DNA of 64,000 nt from positions 5,692,270 through 5,756,269 of the forward strand of contig CP137686.1 of assembly GCA_037976565.1 (NCBI GenBank), written 5' to 3'. The notes under the pieces were generated by a model. The model was not told where the DNA came from. It did no database searches and saw only the letters and a program-made list of their open reading frames with translations. Shown here piece after piece: positions 21,681 to 36,600 of this stretch (positions are counted from its first letter, which is position 1; each line of letters opens with the position of its first letter). Source of the DNA: Mesocentrotus franciscanus. Taxonomy: Eukaryota; Echinodermata; Echinoidea; Camarodonta; Strongylocentrotidae. Position numbers and translations under genes: made by a program.

Positions 21681-24600
21681 GTTGGTCTTGTCCATTCCCA
21701 TGAGTAACTTGATGTCTCTGATTATGTTCATTCTCCTTTCTTCCGGTGTTTGGTTCTTGCCATCGAACACTTTCTTCATCAGCTGTCTCTTGAATTCCTG
21801 GAGTTTCAGCATGGCTTCCTCTATGCTGTCACGCACCAAGAACTGGGACATGGACAAACAAAAATTCATTCCCATCATCTTACTATCGATATTAACAAAA
21901 ATATGCGTACATGTTGCAAATGTCATCCTGCATTTGCAATCAAATGTTTATATTGTTCCTATCAGTGGCATAGATAGGGAGGCATGCCCCCCTCCCGCCA
22001 TATTAAATCAAATGGCGAAGGAATATTTAATGGATGAGTCTAGTAAGATTCAATTAATTCAGGGAACTTTTGTAAATCTGAACTACCCGCGAAATTTGTG
22101 AATGTTTTAATCACGCTAAAGATTCTGAGAAAACTTACCTTTGTAATGGTGACATCTTTGGTCTGTCCTAGACGATGACATCGGTCAAAGCTCTGCTCTT
22201 CACATGCAGGGTTCCAAGCCTTAATAAAATACACAGAGAAAGATGTTTTATTAATATTCAAGACAGTCAGGTTAATACTCTCTAAAATTCAGGGTGGCTT
22301 ATCCCCCCTCCCCTCTCCCCTGTTCTGTTGTGTCCAGAGGAATACACCGAAAAATGATCACATTGAAGTACATACTTGGACTGGGAAAAGCAAGTCGGCT
22401 TTTTCTAAGAGTATATAGAAATACAGTGATTTAGAAAAATTTAATTGGAAGTAAAACAGCAGCTATGTAATTAAACTAATTGGAAAGATACCGGATCAAG
22501 CCTAACAGCAAGCTAAAGTTATGACCTTCGTCAACCTTCAAAGATAGTAAGTATACTTACAGGGTCTAGTAGATAGAGTCTGGACGCTGCAGTCAGGTTC
22601 AGTCCCACTCCTCCAGCCTTGAGAGATAGCAAGAAGACTTGAGGGGAATCTGGATCATTGCTGCTGAACTCGCTGATTGATGCTGTACGGGCATTCCTTG
22701 ACATTGAACCGTCAAGACGACTGAACTTGAAACCTTTCTCACTGTCAAGATTAATAAAAGGAAGATACTGAAAGTAGTTCAAGAACAGACATGAAATATA
22801 GGCAGGTATTATTTGAAGTCTTTCGAATGAGAGGAGGTAAAGTGCAAGTCAGAAAAATAATTCACTCTTGAAATTTCCTATAATTTCTAACTTAGTGAAA
22901 TGTAAATATGGACATATTTAACGTGATCTCTCTTCCTGCTTCTTTGGGTACCATATTTAAGTGATGATATTTCATGGTTGGCTGCACAGAAGTCAATTTA
23001 GTTAACCTGAATACTATCCTGTATAGACCGTAACAAATTAACTTTTAATGTGATATGCGCTGTACAAGAACAGCATATTACAGAATTTTTTATGACCTTA
23101 GCACTGTAGAAATATCTTGTGTGAGTTATTGTTCGACAAACTTTTCAATGTCAATAGTAACTCACTAACATTTAATGCATTGTTTCAAGTGTCATGTGTA
23201 TAATAGGAAAGTTAATTTCTTACAGTCTATACAGGATAGTATTTAGGTTGGCTAAATTGACTTCTGTGCAGCCAACCATGAAATATCATTGCGTAAATAT
23301 GGTACCAACAGAAGCAGGAAAAGAGATCATGATAAATATGTCCATAGTAAATACATCCTCCAGGAACCCACTTACTACACCTAGGTCAAGTGTGGCAAAT
23401 ATAGATTAATGTCTTGCCAAAGAAACTTACATGAGAAATTGTTAAAGTGTAAATGTTTTCAAAAGTAAACTTACGTGAGAGGTTTCTCCAGCAAGTCAAG
23501 AAATGAGGTGAACTGAGAAACAACAATACTCTTGGTCGTCTTGTCTGCTGCCCTCTCAGTCAGCAAGCACTCCATAAGAGCATCAACCTATTTCAGATGG
23601 ACACCAGTGGAATAACAACAATTACTTTAATGTACCTTGGTTAGCATATGGACAAAAGTAGATTTGTGATTTGACACAAATTCTAAGTGCTCAATTTTGA
23701 GGTTGTAGTATCCCTGGCTTGGTAATCTAGACATTTTTAATTCACAATTTCAAGATTATCTCAGATATTCTTGCAGTCAGCATATAAGAGACATCATAGT
23801 ATTGAGACAGCTCTTCTAAAGATATCAGCTCTGCAGTGGTTTCGCTCCTATCTCAAAGAAGCCTCTCTACAATATGGTGTTCTGCAGGGATCCGTCCACG
23901 GACCACTACTTTTCACGCTATACACTGCCCCTCTCAGTGCCATTGCCCGTCGTCATAGGTCGGAGCGCACTTCTATGCTGACAATATACAACTGTATCTG
24001 AGCTTTGATCCAAGGAGCAGAGATGGTGAACAGAATGCTGCAATGGTCATGAATGCTGCTATCATAGAAATTAGACGGTAGATGGTGAGAAATTTCATGA
24101 AGTTGTATAGCGATAAGACAGAATATCTAATCTTATGCTCTTCTCAAATGAGAAGATATATTCTATGGATGTGTCAGTCAGTCAAGTTTCTGTCCCCCCT
24201 AGTAAAAATGCACGCAATCTTGGTGTCTACTTTGACCAGCATTTGAACATGGATAGACATATCTCTCATGTCTGTCAAACCACCTACTTCCAACTTTGTA
24301 GGATTGCTGCAATAAGACCACTCCTTGCCCATGCTGCAGCAGAGAGCCATTGGCTTATAACATTGAGATTGGACTTCTGCAACAGCCTGCTTGCTGGCCT
24401 TCCAGCTTCATCAATAAGTAGACTTCAAGCTGTACAGAACGCATCTGTGCGCTTACTCATGGGAAGGAAGAAGTACGACCATATCACACCAATCTTGGAA
24501 GAATTACACTGGCTGCCGGTTGAGTACAGGATAAAGTTTAAGGTCTTACTGTTGACATTCAAGGCTGTCGATGATCAGGCCCCGGGATATGTGGCTTCCC

Positions 24601-27600
24601 TGGTAGATGAACATCATTCTCGTCCGGGTTTATGCTCATTAGGACTACCTCTTCTCCAATGTAAAGTGATTGTGCCTTCTCTTCAGTTGCTCCACGCCTC
24701 TGGAACTCCCTCCCTCCTATTCTTTGCGTCACCGACAAGCTAGAAAGCTTTGAAGGCAGGCCTCAAAACCCTTTTTTTTCAAGCAAATGTGTAGTCCATG
24801 AATATTGGAGGAGCGGGCGCCTTTGAATGTTTGAAACAGATAAATGGTGCCATACAAGTGCTGTGGATCATCATCATCAAAGAAGTTTAGTTTGCAGCAA
24901 AACAGGAGAAAAATGTTAGAGACAGCCAAGATCTACTGTAGGGAGAAAACGGACCCATCAGGATTTAAAAAAAGTTTCATAGCATATTTTTTCTATACAT
25001 TTTCTCCTCATTAACCCTACACATTTGTTCCTGTTAAATCTGTAATATGGAGTCTTTATTAAAGCAAGCTAAATGTTGCTCTTGACCAGTTATCTTAAAA
25101 CAACAACATTTTCCCACCCGAAGAAAATCTTGAAAAAGCAAACAAAGATTTAATGTTTGCTTTCTTTGTATGTGAACAAGTTTTTATTCTTAACATGGGT
25201 ATGATGGGTCATATGTGAGGGATCTTTTTGATAAATCATGTATTGTTGAATAAATAGCAGCACCTATTATCCAGCAGAAAAAGAACAAACTAGATGGAAC
25301 TTCAACTGCGCGCAGTCAAAAATGATGCCTCCGCCATAGAGCGATTTTACAAACCAAAACGGAAGCGGTTTTTAATATTCAAGTTTGATAGTAATCCATT
25401 AACGGGTTCTCAGAATATTGTGATTACAAGCTATTTTTCATATAGGGCCTACATGGCTCTGCAAGATAAATTCCTGTCCTGAGTTTGATAGTAATCCATC
25501 TGTCGGTTCTAATTATAATGAATTCCCAAGTTATTTATATGCATACATAATGAGCCCCATGACCTTTGACCTTTGATCTCATGACCCTAAAATCTAATCA
25601 GTTCATTGGCTCTGAAAGATACATAAACATGTCTTGAGTTTGATGGTAATCTGTCTATCGGTTAAGATAATGCGATCACAAGCTATTTTTAATACATAAA
25701 AAAGCCCCACGACTTTTGACCTTTGACCCCATGACCCTAAAATTTAATCAGTTCATTTGCTCTGCAAGATACATACATGTTTTGAGTTTGATGGTAATCC
25801 GTCCACTGGTTCTAATGATAGTGTGATCACAAGCTGTTTTTGCATACATGAGCCCTGTGACCTTTGACCTTTAACCTCGTGACCCCAAAATCTAATCAGT
25901 TCATTGGCTTTGCAAGATACATACATGCCCCAAGTTTGGCGGTAATCCATCAATCGGTTCTTGAGATAATGCGATCACGAGCTATTTTTGCATACATAAT
26001 GAGCCCTGTGACCTTTGACCTCGTGACCCCAAAATCTAATCAGTTCATTGGCTCTGCAAGATACATACATGACCCAAGTTTGGCGGTAATCCATCAATCG
26101 GTTCTTGAGATAACGCGATCACAAGCTATTTTTGCATACATAATGAGCCATGTGACCTTTGACCTTTGAACTCGTGACCCCAAAATCTAATCAGTTCATT
26201 AGCTCTGCAAGATACATACATGACCCAAGTTTGGCGGTAATCCATCAACCGGTTCTTGAGATAACGCGATCATGAGAACGGGACGTACGTACGTACGTAC
26301 GTATGTACGTACGGACGGACAACCAGAAAACATTAAATGCCTCCGGCTACTTTGTAGCGGAGGCATAAAAATGGCAGACCACCACCCCCCCTCCTGTATC
26401 TTTGTTATCAGTATCTGATACCTAGCTTACCTTAACACTAGAATGCCCCTCTCCTTCTGTAGTTGTACTGTTTGACCAAAACTCACAAAGGATGTTTAAA
26501 TTAACCTATGGTGTATTCGATGGGTTCTGTGTCTCCATTCTTAGTATCATAATAATAGTATTCCGCTTTTATACTACGCTTAATACATTGACAATGTCTC
26601 TAAGCACTTTACAGAGAGATCGTAAAACTCAGGAAAGATCTCGAAAAAGCTCAAGACAAGGTGGCCATCCAAGATATAAAAGATGACAACCTTGAACAAT
26701 ATGGCCGAAGGAACAACCTCAAGACAATGTGGCCATGCAAGATATAAAAGATGACAACCTTGAACAATATGGCCGAAGGAACAACCTATGGATCTTCGGA
26801 ATGACTGAAGAGAAAGTAGAGAACATTGAGCTGGTCCTTGGCCTTGCAAAGAAGTTGGGCGTCCAACTATCTTTGGCCGATATTGCTAGATCTCACTGGA
26901 CAGGGAAACCTCTCACCGAGGAACAACTATAACAGCTGAAAGAAGAGCAAAGCAGTCACAGGAAGAGAGAGGAAAGGGGCTCAAAGGTCTATGATACGAT
27001 CGCGCCCAATACTGGTCAAGTTCACGAGCTACAGACCATGCCAGGCTGGCATCATCATCACAGAAGACCTGACAAAGAAAAAACTTGATCTTCTCAGAAA
27101 AACTTTCAAAATGCCATCTGTAGACCAATCCTGGACAAGTGATGGAAGAGTTATCGCCTTGCTAAGAGCAACAGACAGGAAACATACCACGAAACTCATC
27201 TCCTGCGAACGAGACCTCCTGAACATTGCGAAACCAAAACCCTGTTCTACAGACTAAAACCACAACAAAATAAATGAGCAAATTGTCCTGAAATCATATA
27301 TGTTACTGTAATTTATTCTATTATCAGGGCAGTTACAACCAGAAAATTTAGCCTGCTCTCCAATAGAATTTGTTATGCAACTAGGATTGTTCCATGTAGA
27401 TTTTTTAGAATTTTTGTTTCTTGATTTTACATGTTTTCTGTTTATTTTGTACTTATGGTGTATGTGATTAATGCTCTATATGTTTTGGTTTTCTGTACCT
27501 ATCTTCACTTTGACCAAACAATTCTTCACTTTGACCAAACAATGTTTTTTATAATCATTTTTGTGCTCAAGATGTCCTCATAAATCACATGTATACTCTT

Positions 27601-30600
27601 CATATTCTATTTAAAGTACTCACATTATAATGAATAGTAATCTAAACCAGTTTTCCTTAGGTGAACTTAGTGGAACCTTAAAAACATATTCACAAGACTT
27701 ATTATCTGTACTGCATGTAAACTGCAGAATTTTCAACAAAAATGGTGATGAAATAGGTAAATTATTAGAAATGTTAAATCATGAGTTTAAAATATTAGCT
27801 TTTTCTGAAACTTGGTTAGATAAAGAAAATACTCCTGATGTTATTTTTTAATGATTACCAATTTACAGGATCAGAACGAAATGATAGGAAAGGTGGAGGA
27901 GTTGGTATTTGTATACACAATCAATTAGAATTTAAAGTAAGGCAAGATTTTAATGTATTTAATGAAACTTGCAAAAGTCATTTTATTGAGATACCTCAAA
28001 GTAAAAAGAATTTGATTATTGGTGTGTTTTATATGCCACCTAGTTAAAGAACTGATGATTTTAATGTTGTGTTAAAAAATATTTTAGAATTGGTAAATGA
28101 TGAAAAGAAAGAATGCACATTTTTGGGAGACTTCAACATTGATTTCAAGAAGATTGACTCGTGTACATATGTAAATGAATTTTTATAAATATTTCAATCC
28201 TTTTCTTTTCACCAACTGATAAATTCACCAACACGAACTGTGAACTACTCTCTAGTTCAATAATTGCTGATGTATCTGATAATTTTCCTGTATTTACTCT
28301 CTGTGATATTATTCTTTTCCTTTAGAAAAATGTCCTGTTTATTTACATCAGCGGCGATTTAATGAAACAAATCTGAATAATTTTTATTGAGAGTATCAAA
28401 TACAGATTTTCATTTCCAAAGTGGTGTTGATTCAGGACAAGATCCAGACTTTATGATCAATTTATGGGGTCTCTCACTGAAATGTATGAAGATTGTTTTC
28501 CAATGAAAACAAATAAAAGTGAAAAACAGTAATAATCCTTGGTATACAAAGGAGCTGAAAAAACTGTATAGGAAAAAAATAGATAATACATGTATATTAA
28601 ATTTGTTAAACATCCTACGGATTACAGAAAACCTGCTTATAAACATGCTAAAAATGAATATGCAGTATAATGCAGTTAATGAAGTCAGCGAAAAGAAATA
28701 CCACTCAAATAAATTTTATAACGTGAAAGGAACTATGAATCAAACATGGAAACTGATAAATAATCTTTTGAATAGGAAAAGTAATCTGAAAATAAATAAG
28801 AATATAGATTTTAAAGTAGGTAATGAGTTGGTGACTGACGGAAACAATGTAGTAAATGCTTTTAATGATTGTTTTGTAACTGTGGGTCAAAATCTTGCAA
28901 CTTTAAACAATAATGTATCTCGTAATATACCTTATAAAACATATATATGAAAGGGTCGTATCCACACTCATTGTTTTTTAAACTAATAACTGAAAAAGAA
29001 ATCATTGATATCGTCTCCCTATTAGATAATAATAAATCACCAGGATATGATCTTATGACCAATAAGGTTGTGAAGAAGGTTATTCATATATTGTGAAAGT
29101 CATTGTGTTATATATTTAATTTTTTTCTTCAAAAGGGCATAGTTCCAAAAAGTTGCAAGATCTCGAAAGTTGTTCCAATTCACAAAAACGGACCAAAAAT
29201 TATATTTTCCAATTATAGGCCAATATCTTTACTGCCATGTTTTGCAAAGACATTTTTAAAATGTTTAAATGATAGGCTTGTGTGTTTTCTAGAAGAAGAA
29301 AAAAAATTTACATGAAAAGCAACTTGGATTTAGACAAAAGCACTCGACTACGTTAGCACTAACTGATTTTCTTCTTAATATAAATGAATCTTTAGAAAAT
29401 AAGGAGACGGTACTTGCAAGTGTTTTTAGATCTTAAAAAGCTTTTGATTGTATTGATCATGATATATTGTTACAAAATTATATCGCTTAAACTATTGCCC
29501 AGTTATTTAAAATGTAAACGGTATACAGTATTTAATTCTTGTTAATCTGAAATGAAACTTTTAAAATGTGGTGTACCACAAGGTTCAATATTAGGCCCCT
29601 TCATTTTCTACTCTATATAAATGATTTGCAGACGATACAAATATATTCTTGAAACACAACATTCTAAATTATTTGGAACAGGCTATGAACTCATAATTAG
29701 ATAAAGTAAATGAATGGTTTTTAGCCAATAAATTAGAACTAAATGTTCAACAACTCATTTTATGGTATTTGGAAATAAAAATCTTGATGATAATCATATA
29801 TACATATATACATGCACAATGCACCGATTCAACAAGTCAAAACTGTTAAAATTTGGGAATTTTCATTGATTAAGATATAAAACGGAAATCTCATGTTAAC
29901 AAGATATCTAATGTAATATCCAGAAGTATCGGAGCTATAAACAGATTGAGTGATATTGTACCTTAATATGTTTTATTGATGTTGTACAATACAATGATTT
30001 TACCTCATTTGAATTATGGTAACATTATATGGGGATCGTGCAATAAATATCTTCAGGATAGATTATTAAAACTACCAAAAGAGTCGTCAGAGTAATATCA
30101 CATTCTAATTCACACTCATAGTATGCCTATTTTTAAAAGTTTAAAAGTCTTACCAATTCATGAATTGTATTTTTATAATGTAGGAATATTCATGTTTTAT
30201 TTCATGAGAAATTATTACCAAAATTATTCGATTTTTTAGTTCAACTTAATCTTGCCGTACATAATTATAACACTCATATTCAATTTGATTACCGTGTTAC
30301 TTATGGTAACACTTCCTTCTCGTAGTATTATTCGGTGTAGATGTCCCATATTATGGAATGAATTACCAACATTTATTAAAGATTCTAATTTTTACATGCA
30401 CATAAGAAGACTATAAGAGTATGTAATAAGTAATTATTTTAATAGATAGTGAATGCAATTAACATTCTTGCCTTTTTCAAATATTGATATATTGTGTTAT
30501 TGCTTGGCATGTTTTATGTTGTCTTTAGACATGTATAAATGCTTCTAAACAGTACGGGATCAAACAAACTTTTTTTTATCCCGCCACATTTACATTGTAT

Positions 30601-33600
30601 CTTTTCAGTCGTGTAAATTTGTCCTTTTATCTTCTTAATTTGCATATATTTGATGTTTGTTTACTTTTTATACTTTTACTTTAATATATCACTGTGTTTC
30701 TGTATTTTGAATGCAAATGTGGAAATAAATACACTACTATTACCCATCATTGAATTCAGGCTTGCCTGCACACAATGTATGCACATTTTACACTCCCTGG
30801 GGAGCATTCCAGCCAGGCGCCATTTAACAGACAGTCACAATGCTGAGCTAACTACATTGATGCTCGCATCCTACTGGGTACCTATTTAAAACTTGGGTAC
30901 AGAGTGGCAAATGCAGTTGAAGGTCTTGCCAAGGGACGTTAGTGCTGGATTTTAAACCCTGTACCTTGCGATCTACATCCGGTGACTTATCCACTAGACT
31001 ACAACACCTCTAGTTTAATCCATGGTGGAACCAATGGGTTAAACTTCCAGTGTCTGATCTATTTTCAATTTCATTGGAATGCTTCTCCTAAGCCTGTTCT
31101 GAATACTCTTCAGGAGTACCTGATGTAGTGTAACTTACCTTAGCACTAGAATGCCACTCTCTTCCTGTGTTTCCATTCTCAGTATCTAATCTATCCTTCG
31201 GAACGTATACCAGTGATTCTCTGCTTACTGCTTGCCGGCACAGAGGGCAGCGAGCACGTTCCTGTATTAGAAATTAATTGCAACGAGGTAATAGGTCGCA
31301 AACCTCAATATTAATCTGGAACTAACAAGAAAGTTTTGAGCGCTATCAAAGATTGTGAAATGATTGAACATAACATTCAAAATTATTCAGTCATAATGTC
31401 ACTATGTTTTTTTTAATTCACCCCACAAATTGACAAATTCTATAATTGGAAAACAGGACATCAAAAGTAAGAAAGTAATATTATGATGAGATGGAACTTA
31501 TTTGCCAAAGATGCAGACAAAGGTTTGTAAAACCATTTGGGAGGAACATGTAGTTAGCCTACATGTTCCTACTAATGTTTGCGTTGTATAGAAATATTAA
31601 AAAAATCTGTCATTCCCATGCAATTTATAACAGATTGCATCCCTTAGAACACTAGAGCCCCAATCTTATAAAGAGTAATTTTTGTGATTGATCTGGTTTG
31701 ACCACAAATCCTCCAATCAACCACAAACTTGTAAACTCCCATCTCTTTCGTAAACAGTTGAGAATAATTTCAAGATGCGATGCATTTGAATAAATAATAA
31801 TACTACTTTTACTAAAGGTAACATTTATATAGTGATTTATACTCATGAATCTAAGCGCTGTACTATTATTACCCCAACATTAGCCGAGCAGCCCTGATAA
31901 GGTGCCCTGGCATTCAAGGATTTTTTGTCCAACCAGGTACCCATTTACATCACTTGGGTTGAGAGTGGCAATTAAATCAAGATTGTTTATAAGATGGGGC
32001 CAGGTCAAGAATATTACTTCATAGTGACACGCTAAGTCTGACAGCCTCATGTCTAATACCCCTCTGAAAAGGAGAATAGAATAAACAAATGATAAGTAAT
32101 ATTTTCTGAAAATACCTTCTCTGTCATAATGACCTCTCCAATACATCTCTGACAGAAGACATGGGCACATCTTGTGACTACAGGATCTTGTACAGAATTT
32201 AGGCAGATACAGCATTCCTACAGAATAAAACAAATTATTCAATCCAAGTACTTTTTTTAGCTTAAAAGATGCTCATATCGTAATGATTATAAATGAGTTG
32301 AAGAAGTAATTAAATCATCATTTACTTAAATAAACTTCTGAGAATAATTTATTTTGCTTCATATACTTATAAGATATTTTGAATACATATTCATGATATT
32401 TTACGAAAGATTTATCAATCTAAAATATATCACTGGTGAATTTACCAAGAACTCATGAGTTACAATGACTTCAATGGAAAACTTTTGTGAAATGCAGAAG
32501 CGAATGGTTTACGCTTATTGTGCATTGATGAAAAAAATGGTATGTTTTACAAAAAATGACCATAACTTTGTAGTTTTAGATTATGTCCTTGTGAAATTCA
32601 CTTAGAGTTTAGGGAATACTACTGACAAATTGCATACGAAATGTTATTCAGAATGCTTAAGTACTTTTTAAGATATTGTCCGATAAAATATTGTTGAATC
32701 TTTTTGAAACACCCCATACATCAGATTCTATCTTTAAATTATATTCTATACGACAAAAAAGTAATAGTTCTGATTGCCTGCTTTGTTCCGTAAATAAGTA
32801 TTACCTCATCAGCTCCTTGACTGAGGAATGATACCAAGATTGCTACCAACTGAGCTTTTCTTCATCTGTCTTCTCATTACCATCTGTCAATCAAATCACA
32901 TTGAATATCAACACTTTAAAGATACACTCTCAAAGATTTCCATGTATAATGCTGAATGCATCAGATCGCTTGCACTTGACATGGTGGAGTTACCAACTAA
33001 TGTGCGTACAAATCTCACATGGAACAAAACTTGAAGCCCGTTTTGGAATTACTTAAAATTGATGTGAAATCGCAGAGCTTTCACCTATAGTTCAGTGTGT
33101 GTATATTACGTAAGACCTGTTGTCCAAGAAAGTACAGTCCACTATCGACGACTGATAAAATCCGTTAATGGGTATACCATCAAATTTCCCACGAGGATCC
33201 AAAATTGTATGTCTTTAAACATCTTGTATCGTACACCAGGGGGGCGTTTCATGAAACAATTAAACAATTAGTCGGTGGTTTCCACCGATTAATATCATTT
33301 TCACCGACAATTTTGTTGTCACCGACTATTTTCCAGGCCTCTGATTGGTCAAATTTAGTCGGCGCCGACAGTTGTCGGTGGACAAATGTTGATGAAATGC
33401 CCCCCAGGTCAAATTTGATTTTTGAACACTGCTAGTCACCTTCTGCATAAAAATGATAGTTAACTGAAAATACTCTCTACAATTAAAGAGAAGAAAGATC
33501 ACAAATTACGAATGAGATAAAGATTTCATTTGCTGAGAGTTAAATGGGCATTATGTATATGTCCAATGGTTCTATTTAATGTGTGTATACACATATTCAC

Positions 33601-36600
33601 ATTTGACTATTCTCGCTACAACTATGGTATTTGGCCATAGATAGCAGCACCGGTCATGAGTATATTTGGAAAACGCTTCCAGTTGCCATACAAATACAAT
33701 GGGATGAGAACAGGAAAGTCTGATAGAAATTATAGTTTCGAACCAATGAACTATAAGTAACAGATTATGTTGGTGTCTACATAGATCTCATCAAATCAGC
33801 GGGAATTTCTCGAAACCGTCATAAGNNNNNNNNNNNNNNNNNNNNNNNNNNNNNNNNNNNNNNNNNNNNNNNNNNNNNNNNNNNNNNNNNNNNNNNNNNN
33901 NNNNNNNNNNNNNNNNNNNNNNNNNNNNNNNNNNNNNNNNNNNNNNNNNNNNNNNNNNNNNNNNNNNNNNNNNNNNNNNNNNNNNNNNNNNNNNNNNNNN
34001 NNNNNNNNNNNNNNNNNNNNNNNNNNNNNNNNNNNNNNNNNNNNNNNNNNNNNNNNNNNNNNNNNNNNNNNNNNNNNNNNNNNNNNNNNNNNNNNNNNNN
34101 NNNNNNNNNNNNNNNNNNNNNNNNNNNNNNNNNNNNNNNNNNNNNNNNNNNNNNNNNNNNNNNNNNNNNNNNNNNNNNNNNNNNNNNNNNNNNNNNNNNN
34201 NNNNNNNNNNNNNNNNNNNNNNNNNNNNNNNNNNNNNNNNNNNNNNNNNNNNNNNNNNNNNNNNNNNNNNNNNNNNNNNNNNNNNNNNNNNNNNNNNNNN
34301 NNNNNNNNNNNNNNNNNNNNNNNNNTATTGTTCGACAAACTTTTCACTGTCAATAGTTACTCACTAACATTTAATGCATCGTTTCAAGTGTCATGTGTAT
34401 AGAAGAAAGGTTAATTTGCTACGGTCTATACAGGATATTATTACCTATACAAGGCATTTTAGCTGCTAAATTAAAAGTTGTATTTTGCACGCCGCTCCGA
34501 ATATGAAACCGGAGCGGGCAATATTTGCCATGTTGCCCTCTTCCGGGTTTTTCCCGTAGACCACTGTATTAAATCTGAGGGCAATATTCCACTGCACTTT
34601 TTCTTGTCAGTGCGCATTTATTAAAGTGCATACGCGCAGTATTGTGTAGGCGTTAAAGTGTACGCGCGGTAACAATTTACGTCACAATTACATTTTCATA
34701 CATTTTCATCTCTGGACAAGAGTAGGCCTAAGGGAAATACATGCATACATAGTGAGTAAAAATCATGCTTCATACCAAATTTGTATATCATTTGTATAAA
34801 AAAAAATGCCTTGTAGCGGGGGATAGGTAATAATAATTATATTGACAGGGCTTCTTTCGGGGGATATCAGAAATATTGACCGCGATAAGACCATATTGCC
34901 CTTGTCTAGTGACTCGGGGCAATATGATCTTAGCTTGGTCAATATTTCTGATATCCCCCTCAAGCCCAGTCAATATAATATAAGTATTCAGATTAGCTAA
35001 ATTGACTTCTGTGCAGCCAACCATGAAATATCATTGCGTGAATATGGTACCCAAAGAAGCAGGAAGAGAGATCACCGACTTTAGCTTAGAAAACTATGGC
35101 ATTCAAGTAAATAAATCCTCCAGGAACCCACTACACCTAGGTCGAGTGTGGCAAATATAGATTAATGTCTTGCCAAAGAAACTTACATGACAAATTTTAA
35201 AAGTGTAAATGTTTTCAAAAGTAAACTTACCTGAGAGGTTTCTCCAGCAAGTCAAGAAAGGAGGTGAACTGAGAAACAACAATACTCTTGGTCGTCTTGT
35301 CTGCTGCCCTCTCAGTCAGCAAGCACTCCATAAGAGCATCAACCTATTTCAGATGGACACCAGTGGAATAACGACAATTACTTTGATGTACCTTGGTTAG
35401 CATATGGACAAAAGTAGATTTGTGATTGGACACAAATATTAAGTGCTCAATTTTGAGGTTGTAGTATCCCTTGGTAATCTAGACTTTTCTAAATTCACAA
35501 TTTCAAGATTATTTCAGGGCAATAGTTTAAGCCACTGAGAGCTTACATTAATGCTAGTAGTATATAACCGTGTTTCTGTATTTCTTATGCAAATGTGGAA
35601 ATAAATGCAATACTATTACCCCGGTCATCGGATTCAGGCTTGCCTGCATATAATGTATGCACATTTTTCACTCCCTGGGGAGCATTCCAGCCAGGCGCCA
35701 TTTTACAGACGCTCACAATGCCGCGGCTGAGCAAACTCCATCAACGCTAGCATCCTCCCGGGTACCTATTTAAAATTTGGGTAGAGAGTGTAGCTGGGAT
35801 TTGAACCCCTGATGTAGTGTAACCAGGGACATATCATGTCCCTGGTGTAACTTAATACCTTAGCACTAGAATGCCACTCTCTTCCTGTGTCTCCATTCTC
35901 AGTATCCAATCTATCCTTCGGAACGTATACCAGTGACTTTCTGCTTACTGCTTGCCGGCACAGAGGGCAGCAAGCACGTTCCTGTAATAGAGATTAATTG
36001 CAACAAGGTAGTAGGTCGGAAACCTCAACAAATAATCTGCAACTAACAGGAAAGTCTTCAGCGAATCAAAGATCGTGAAATGATTGAACATAACATACAA
36101 AATTAGTCATGTCATTATGTTTTTTTAAAATTCATCCCACAAATTGAAAAATTCTATAATTAGAAAACAGGACATAAAAAGTAAGAAAGTAATATTATGA
36201 TGAGATGGAACTTATTTGCCAAAGATGCAAATAGAGGTTCTTAAAATCATTCGGGAGGAACATGTAGTAGGCCTACATTTTCCTACTAAATGTTTGTGTT
36301 GTATAGAAATTTAAAAAGATCTGTGATTCCAATGCAATTTATAACAGATTGCATCCCTTAGAACATCAGAGCCCCAATCATATAAAGAGTTGTGTTTTAT
36401 CTGGTTTGACCACAAATCCTCCAATCAATCACAAACTTGCAAGCTCCCATCTATTTCGTAAACAGTTGAGAATAATTTCAAGATGCGATGCATTTGAATA
36501 AATAATAATACTACTACTACTAAAGGTAACATTTATATAGCAATTAATACTCATGAATCTAAGCGCTGTACTATTATTACCCTAACATTAGCCGAGCGGC

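Noticed and set aside
21287..21707. Ser/Leu/Pro-rich plus-strand ORFs
   Set aside because: They are translations of a CT-rich low-complexity tract opposite the HLTF 3' end.
25294..26365. CRISPR-like array
   Set aside because: Regularly spaced repeats, but the whole ~145-bp unit is repeated with no unique spacers, and the genome is eukaryotic.
34439..34985. Possible exon of a new gene with GC-rich flanks
   Set aside because: No open frame of note. The palindromic structure and its absence from the matching copy show an insertion element instead.
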